From: Yamagishiella unicocca
Taxonomy: Eukaryota > Chlorophyta > Chlorophyceae > Chlamydomonadales > Volvocaceae
Direction of reading: 5' to 3'
NCBI GenBank assembly: GCA_003116995.1
Contig: BDSL01000046.1
Coordinates: 372,001 to 436,000 of the forward strand
DNA: 64,000 nucleotides
Part shown: piece after piece, positions 56,900 through 64,000 of the stretch
Numbering within the stretch: the first letter of the stretch is position 1
How the letters are laid out: each line of letters starts with the position of its first letter
Position numbers and translations under genes: made by a program
The notes under the pieces: model-generated
What the model was told of the DNA's origin: nothing
Seen by the model: the letters and a program-made list of their open reading frames with translations, nothing else
Database searches by the model: none

Positions 56900-57696
56900 A
56901 GGAAAGCCTAGAAAAGCACAGAGATGCCAGGCAAAGCCAGGACAAGGGTGGGGGCATACCGAGACCTCACCGTTGGACGAAAGCCAGCGCTAGCAGCCAG
57001 CAGATGCCCCCAAAAACACAGCGAAAAAGTCAGGGAATCCCGCTGCGCCCAAGAGGGCGAGGCCCCGACAGAAAAGAACAACCAAGGCGCACTACCGGAA
57101 AACGGCAGCAACAGCCAGCATCCCGGACCGACGGGCTGGGAATAGTAGCTAGGGAATATCGAGCAAAGTTCGCACCTAGTGTATTGCCTGACATCTTATC
57201 ACTATTGCGTTAGGTTAAAACCAACATACAAGTACAGCATTCGGTGGGCGCTAAAAGCCTTGTGTGAAACTGATAAAGCTTGCGATAGGAATCCATGATT
57301 GTTAAAAAAGACATGGGATTAACCAATACGGTTGCTTACTTACCAGGCATTTCGACGCCTTCTTTGGAGTTACCCTTTTAACAGCTGCCTGCGAGCAGTG
57401 ACGTCATGGCTATACACAGTACGCAAGTGTCACATTGCAGTCGCGCCTGCTTACACGAGCCGGCTGGAGGCCTGATGCCCTGATCTCACACTACTACATA
57501 TCTACACCGCGTTGATTGCGATTCACATACACTAGTTTACTGTGGAACCCCCGGGATCATTATGAGTCCATAGTATCCTTCAGTACAGCGTGTGCCTTTG
57601 GGCTAAGGCCGCCGCCTATAGTTAATAATAAGAAATTTTAGTGTCTATAGTGCCTATAGTTGCTAACAGTTTCGGTTCCATCGTTGCATACGTGCG

Positions 57697-60600
57697 ATGC
57701 TGAGCGAGAGTCTACGAGTTGTTGTGGCGCACCGGCCTCCCTTTGTGAATGTGGCGAACTTGTCGGGAAGTCCTTACTTTTCTGGCATGCTTGTCGACCT
57801 CCTTAATAAAATATTGGCCACCAGCAATACCACCATTAAGTATGAGATGTATGTGTCGCCTGCCAATGCTGGGGGCACACTGAGCGGCGGAACATGGAAT
57901 GGTAAGCTACTCGAAACTCGCATACCTTTAATTCACACATAGCAAAGCGTCGACAACGTAAAACGTCTCCAATGCTCAATAGTTTCCCTACACCTCTGCT
58001 TGCAGGTGTGGTGGGTGAGCTGGTCAATGGACACGCCGACGTCTCTCTCTTTCCACTGACGAGGACGGCGTCCCGTCTGACTGCTATCGACTGCAGCTTT
58101 TCATATTACGACGCGGGGCTTTCGTTGCTCGTTCGGTAGGTGGGCATGGCCGAACACATACTGCCTCTTATGTTGAGTTTGCCCCTTTCGCACGGGGGAG
58201 GCGGGTTGTGTGTGGGTAGTTCGGCAGGCCACGCGCGGGAGGCCGCGCGTCTTGTTAACAGGGTCCGTCTGGTAAGCCTGATGCCACAATCACGACACAC
58301 TGTATATTCGCGGCAGTTTCAGCCACGTCTCAACCCCGCGTCTCAACCCTGCACTCCCCAGACCCAACAAACGAGTATCCATTTTCTTTTCCCCAGGGAT
58401 GGCGTGAAGAGTCCTGGGCCTCTGTCCGTGCTGGCGCCCTTTGCGATGACGCTATGGGTCACCCTGCTCTGCACCGTCATCGGTGTGGCGCTGCTGTTCT
58501 GGGCCCTGGATGTGTACGGCAGGTGGATCCGGGCCAAACAGATGGAGGCGCTCAGGGCGTCCGGAGTACTGTCGGATCGGGCAGTGGCGCGGGCGAAAAG
58601 GGGTGCGTAGGGTCGGGTGCGCGGGTGACACGTAGAGACGCGGTCGGGTGGGTGGGTGGAAGGTGGACGACACGTGTAGGCGTGGGAAGGAAGGGCCTGG
58701 CGTACTGGGGACCCTGGCTTTCTTGTTGCTGGCTTCCATTCACCGGCCTTCACGACGCGGGGAGCTCTTACACCGTGCTCTTTCATCCGCACTTTGGCCC
58801 GTCCCGGCCCAGATGACGGGAACCCCGTCCTGATCAGCTTCATGGCGGCCGCCGGGGCTCCGGAGCGGCCGGGCCGCAACAGCTGGGGCGTGCAGGTAGG
58901 TGGCGCCTGGGTTGTTCGGGTGTGCGAGCTTGTCCCAGGTCGGGGGATGCTTGCCCCAGGTGGGGGGTTGCTTGTCTAAGGTCGGGGGATGCTCGCCTCG
59001 CTGTACTTGCCTTGCGGGTCGGAGTCGGGGATGCCCACATTGCTAGGACCGTGATGCCGTGCCGTTCAGAGGGCGTTGCAACAGCTCGGTATTCCCCCCG
59101 GCAACGTATGGGCCGCTGTCCCACATGCCGCCGGCAGCCGGGAGTGACCGACCCCACCCCGCGGCCCATGCCCAGGTGCTGTACGTGGTCTACTGCTTTT
59201 TCTGCCTCATCGTTTTGTCGTCCTACACCGCCAACCTCACCTCCTTCCTGGCGGTACGGCGGGCTGACGTGGGCATCACGGGCTTGCAGGTGAGTCATCT
59301 GGCGCAATAGCCTGACGGGAGGGGGAGGGGAGAGACCGCGGGTGGGATGCCCAACACTGGCGACGACCGGATTCGGGAAACGTAGGCGGTTCGATTACAC
59401 ACCCTGATGTGCGGAGAAAGCGGGTTGCCTGAGTTGATCCTAGGTATGGTGTGTCTAGTTCCCCGTCACCTTGGTGCGTAATGTTCGCATGTTAGATTTC
59501 ATGCAATCAAACTGCCCAGCGCATTTGAGTTGGACTCAAATGCGCTGAAGCTGTATGGCGGGAGGCGTTGGTTCAGCGGCCGGCAGACGATCTGGTTGGC
59601 TGGCTGTGCGGCGCAGGAGCAGCTCAGGGGCAGCTGCAGCGCTGCGGCTGCCCACCGCGCTGGGGCTTGGGTGGCGGTGGCATGCGTTGAACCGTGTCTG
59701 TCCTCACCCGCAACGTGAGTTCGGCCGGGGAACACGGCCTACCGGACATGTGTCAGGCAATCAACTCAATCCTGGTCTCCTGTCCGAGCCTCCCGGTGGT
59801 CGTTCACCACCTGGCTGGTGCCAGTGCCTTCACTTTCCACCACTCGTTTGAGTCTCCAGGAAACATCCACCTACCCAGACAACAAAAACATAGAGCGCGC
59901 ATGCAACCATGTTCACCGCCCTGACCCTGGCAGGACCTCGTGCGGGAGAACGGTGTGGTGGGCGTGAACCCCAACGGCTCCACCGCCGCCTACTTCGCCA
60001 CCAGCAAGGACATGCTGGCGAACCAGCTACAGCCCAACGTCCACTACTGTGAGACGCCGGTCTGCGTCGAGTGGGTGCGGCAAGGCGTGGTGTCGGCGTT
60101 CGTGAGCGACGAGCCGCTTCTGACCTACCTGTCTCAAAGGCATCCATGCGACCTGACGGTGGTGGGGGACCCCTTCGGGCCAGGTAACGTGGGGGCGGCT
60201 GGGGAGGCAGCGAGGAAACCCGGCGGCTGGGGGAAGGGGAGGACGTGGGGAAGGACGGAGGGTTGGTGGTGGTGAGGAAAATAATGGGGGTATGCGTGCC
60301 ATGGACGGCATCATTAGAGCTAGCCGTCGGGTGTGGTGTCCACTTGCCAGCTCGTTTTGCGCGACAATAAGATGCCACGGCGCCTGCTCCGATGCGGGGC
60401 AGCAGCAGCAGCGGTCGGTGGGTTTCTATCCTCGCTGGGGCAGGCGGTTTGGCTGCGTCGTTTAATTTGAGCACTGCGCGTCGGTGGGGGCAGTCGCGAG
60501 GGGACCGCAAGCCCCGCCTGAGGCTCTGCTTGCACCTCCGCACCGCCGGTCCCGGCGGCCAGTCTCTGCGGCACGTTCCTCTTGCAGTGGCAGCAAGTCA

Positions 60601-62882
60601 TGCGCCGACGGGACAAGTAGATGGGGAGCGGGCAGCGCACCCACCACCGGCGGTCCCTGACGCACGCCTAGCACTCTGCCCTGTCGCCTCGCAGGGAGCC
60701 TGGTAATCGGCTTCCAGAAGAACTCGTCGTTGCTCAGCCTCTTCAACAACGCCATACAGGTGCGAGCTAGGTGGCACAGCTGTTCTCTCGGGCACCCCGC
60801 ACGAATGCGGTTGGGGTGTTAGGGCATGTTTGTTTATTTAAAGGTGCTGCTTTCGCCGCTCAACTAACGGTCTGCAAGCCACCCCCGGGACTCCTAACCG
60901 CTACTCCTCCTGACGGTGCTGCGTCGAATCCCCAACCAACACGCGCTCCCGCGATCAGGCTTTCTCCGAGGACGGCACCCTGACCTCCCTGCGCCGCGCC
61001 TGGTTCGACGCGCTCAGCCAGTGCGAGGACTCGAGCACAGAGCTGGCCAACAGCCAGCTGACCATTGGCCAGATGCTGGGCGCTTTCGTGTTTCTGATCA
61101 TGGGCGTCCTGGTGGCCTTCGTGACGGGAACCATTGAGAACCTAAAATGGTACGTTCAGCCTGCCGCGCCAGCTGCGGGGACCTGATACCAGTTCCTCTC
61201 TCCTAAGGGCTGCTGCGGCCGTGCGCCTGCTGCATGTTGGCCTCCCGACCGCGATTCGATTGCGTCCGCAAATATTACACGCACCTGGAAGGGTGCCAGG
61301 GCTTTCTGCCCCAAAGCATCGCCCATGGCGAACTCTGACCTTCCGCCTCCTCTGCTACCCGCGCCGCAACTGAAGCAACCGCCCGCCCCGGGCAGTAACC
61401 GGTTCTTCTACCTTTTACCGGTTGTCGCCCTGGCCGCGGAACCGCTGTTATTTGGCGGCGCCGTGTTGGCGTTCGCCATGCGGCACCTGGAGGTTGCACG
61501 TGTCGTGCGCATTCGCATCCGACCTCCGCAATGACTCGGAACGCGACGAGCAGCTGACCACACCGCTGCGCCCCCGCTGTGCAGGTGCCTTGCGCGAGCC
61601 TACGCCCGCTCCTACTCGGAAGTGGGCATGCAGGTACGTGCTGGCGCCCTCGCGTCTCGCGACTGTCTCGCTCCCCTGCATCCGCCGGGCAGTTTGGGGC
61701 TGCAGAAGCCGCCTCCGGCCGCTGCATCGGCTGCTATAAAACCCCGGTCCCATAGGCACCGCGAAGCATGTCATGTGTGCGCCTTGTCCCGATGTGCGGG
61801 CTGTCGCTACTCGACAAACCGACCATGTACACCGCCGCGGCATGAGACACTCCGACTCTACACTGCCGCTGCCGTCTCCCACACGAGCACCTGCAGTCCC
61901 CCCTTGCGCCAAACACGAACCCCAGCTCGGCCACCCGAACGATGCACTGCTTCCCGTCTGCTGCTCCTCTCCCCGTCCCACGCCTCAGACCATGCGGAAT
62001 CAGTCCCTGCGCGACCAAGCAGCTCGCGGCAGCCTGGAGCAGCCGTTCCGCAGCAACTTGTCGCGGGAGGTCTCCCGCTTCCGCATCAGCACGTGGAACC
62101 GGCTGTCCAACAGCCTACTGGGCATCACCGTGCCGCCCTCGCAAGCCCGAATAGAGGAGGAGGAGGAGCCGGGTCCGGGGCGGGCGGCGACGGGCGGCCT
62201 GGGCCGCTCGGCTTCGAGCCGCGGCCCCGACCGCACGTCCAGCCCGACGCCGCCGGGTCGCGAGGCAAGCCGCGAGGTGACGGGCACCGCCTACACGCGG
62301 GCGGCCTCCGCGTCCTGCCACGGCTACATCGCCGCCTCCGCCGGCGTCAGCTTCAAGACCTCGAGCCCAACCGCCGTGGTGATGGAGATCAACGAAGAGA
62401 AGCTGGGCGCGGAGAGCAGCGCCGGTGGTACCTTGAGCGGCGCCATGACGGACGAGAGCTACTCGCCGCGGCTCCTGCCCATGATGCCGCACATACTCAC
62501 CAGCGCCGGCGCCCCGGGAGGTCGCAGCTCCGGTGAGGGGTTGCCGGGTCAGCCGGAGCAGGCGCGGCGGCCCACGGATCCGTTCGGGCAGCTCTCCCCG
62601 AGGTACCCGCGGTCCTCCCGAGTGGTGCCTTCTCGCGCGAACAGCTGCACGGGCGCGTTCTCCCCGACGCCGATGCCGCGACCCCGGGGCGGCAGCCCAC
62701 CAGCGCTGCCGCGGCAGGACGAGGTGACGTCGTTTCTGGACGGCGACTGCTTGCTGCCGTCGGAGAGCGGCGACGGCGGCGCTCACGGCAGAGTATCAGC
62801 GCCGCCAGGGCGTGCGGACGCGGGTGGTGAGCAGCCGTGCTGCGAGCAGGCCGGCGGGAGTGCACCGGCAGGCTCGGTGTAG
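57697..62882 (+). CDS. Ionotropic glutamate-receptor-type ion channel
   Basis: Ten exons close in phase to 728 aa: 57697-57901, 58006-58135, 58397-58602, 58813-58895, 59176-59289, 59934-60183, 60695-60759, 60959-61149, 61585-61633 and 61989-62882. S1 of the ligand-binding domain is complete (RVVVAHRPPFVNV, FSGMLVDLLNKIL, GVVGELVNGHADVSL, and LTRTASRL with R92 at the ligand-carboxylate position). M1 is LAPFAMTLWVTLLCTVIGVA (about 124-152), the pore loop region ends NSWGVQ, and M3 is VLYVVYCFFCLIVL with the gate motif SYTANLTSFL (224-233). S2 includes VNPNGSTAAYF and AFVSDEPLLTYL. M4 is MLGAFVFLIMGVLVAFVTGT (about 389-408). The 300-residue C-terminal tail is disordered and Ser/Pro-rich. No amino-terminal ligand-binding (ATD) domain and no signal peptide are seen; an acceptor-like CTAACAG at 57,663-57,669 in an open frame leaves room for an upstream exon. 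Likely a cation channel of the plasma or flagellar membrane. Confidence 0.92.
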
Positions 62883-64000
62883 AGTAGCGGGGTGAGCAGG
62901 CAGCCATGGGGCAGCGCCCGCGCCGGCGGTACAACGAAGCTGGGAAGGAGGCGGAAGCCGGTAGTGCGGCTGCTGACGTGGGGGGGGGGGCTATGGCTAG
63001 GGTTGGGCTGCGCGTGGCGCAAACGGCCAGGGATTGAGCAAGGGGAAATGAAGGTGCTGTGGGGCAGCAGGGGCGCCAGCGACCTGTGCTGTGGGTAGCG
63101 CGTCACGCTGGCACGTGCGGAGAGCTTAGTCACCCGCCGTGACCAGGAGTTCCGAAATGATTGGCGCCAACTTTGATCCTATGGTACCGCACTGATGATA
63201 ATCTCTTCACCCTTGGGTTCAATTTGGGAGCACTAAGTCAGTACGACCGTACTGCACATGCACCGTAACATCTTGCGTCCCGATCGTGCAGTCAATCATC
63301 CATAGTACGTTCGCATGGTGTTTTGTGTTGCAGTCTCCGCCTCGGAACCCAACAGTTTAAAAAGTGGTGGGTTCGAGGAAGTGAGGCGGGCCTTATTTTT
63401 GAGACTTGGTGTTGCCAACACCATCAGGTGCTGATTCGGACCTTCAATTGTTAACCACAGGCACGGCGCGCGCGCGCGCGAGAGAGAGAGAGATGTATGC
63501 GAGAAAGTTCGTAAGCAGTGAAACCATCTGAAGAACCCTTGTTGTCCTCGTTGAGTTGGTTGAACCTGCATACTTGTTCCGATGGGGAGGTGCGCAGCCC
63601 GGTTTCCGTTTGAAGACATGCCTGCCTCTGGGCACGTGGCCGCGTGGCAATAATGCAACGACAAGATTCCGTTCGGTGCGATCCCCTCGGTTTGGATTTT
63701 GGAGTCGTACGGGGTATTTGATATGCCCTCCCATGTTTTGGTTGGCCTGTCGTGTTAGGGCAGTCATGTTTATAATCCGTTTATATGATTTGCGTTGCGC
63801 TGGGTATTCGGATTGGCTAATGCTTGCCTGATGCCGACCCGACTAGCGTTTTGCAGTGGGTCCCAGCGGCCGTTGATGCTTCCTCGAAGCGTCTTGTGAG
63901 AGGTGGCACGCAGTGGGTAGGATTGCGACGCCGTACAGGCAAGCAGCATACCCATGCCACCCACCCACCCGCTAGCCAGCGGACGTGTTGTACTAAACCG
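62883..64000. other. 3' flank of the channel gene, no gene seen
   Basis: No supported exon. A (CG)n(AG)n microsatellite lies at 63,465-63,493. No TGTAA signal was found in the first kilobase after the stop. Confidence 0.5.

Larger units (their letters stand above)
54447..57696. other. Intergenic, between divergent kinesin and channel genes
   Basis: Holds both promoters and 5' UTRs. A GGCTGA hexanucleotide run (about 54,460-54,505) lies just upstream of the kinesin start. An inverted pair of tRNA-like SINEs lies at 56,275 and 56,788. No other exon was recognised; 57,150-57,690 is AT-richer and may contain an upstream exon of the channel gene that I could not place. Confidence 0.5.

Noticed and set aside
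59067..59175. Possible extra exon before M3 of the channel (ALQQLGIPPGNVWAAV)
   Set aside because: It runs into a stop in its frame, and exon 4 joins the M3 exon directly in phase 0.

Overview
The window is nuclear DNA of a green alga, most likely a volvocine (Chlamydomonas-like) species. The evidence is high GC, genes split by many short introns with GTGAG/GTGCG donors and CAG acceptors, GC-rich low-complexity protein tails, a TTTTAGGG-type telomere-like motif, L1-like LINE remnants, and gene products expected of a flagellate plastid-bearing alga. There is no operon structure. Most long open frames are antisense or repeat-driven shadows, so genes were built from exons with compatible phases and conserved motifs.

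Layout. 1-24,000 is an accessory, repeat-rich region. It holds two copies of a block displaced by about 11.03 kb (1-~3112 and 11,031-~13,890). Each copy carries a minus-strand gene for a P-loop NTPase whose Walker A motif is assembled across an intron and whose Walker B motif is assembled across a later one. The family is not recognised. The same region has a LINE-derived palindrome (4985-7020), a 5'-truncated LINE (15,080-17,131), another LINE fragment (22,560-22,900), a satellite-like repeat family (17,986-18,245; 22,025-22,449 and relatives), a second palindrome copying the last exon of an unknown gene (19,935-20,770), and a near-perfect small hairpin (21,255-21,344).

24,000-63,000 is a conventional gene block. 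From left to right it holds plastid dihydroxy-acid dehydratase (minus, 14 exons, 604 aa), a kinase-fold protein lacking the HRD and DFG aspartates (minus, 3 exons, 704 aa), a glutamine-rich coiled-coil protein resembling CSPP1-type centrosome/cilium proteins (plus, 10 exons, 1311 aa), an N-terminal-motor kinesin (minus, 7 exons, 1140 aa), and an ionotropic glutamate-receptor-type channel (plus, 10 exons, 728 aa as modelled). The exon lengths of these five models close in phase to the stop codon.

The pseudokinase and CSPP1-like genes are divergent with 490 bp between start codons. The CSPP1-like and kinesin genes are convergent, and the kinesin and channel genes are divergent. A coiled-coil cytoskeletal protein, a kinesin and a cation channel would fit flagellar or cell-cortex biology, but co-function is only inferred from proximity. 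Many introns hold minisatellites (14, 19, 32 and 270 bp periods). I found no rRNA, tRNA or CRISPR.
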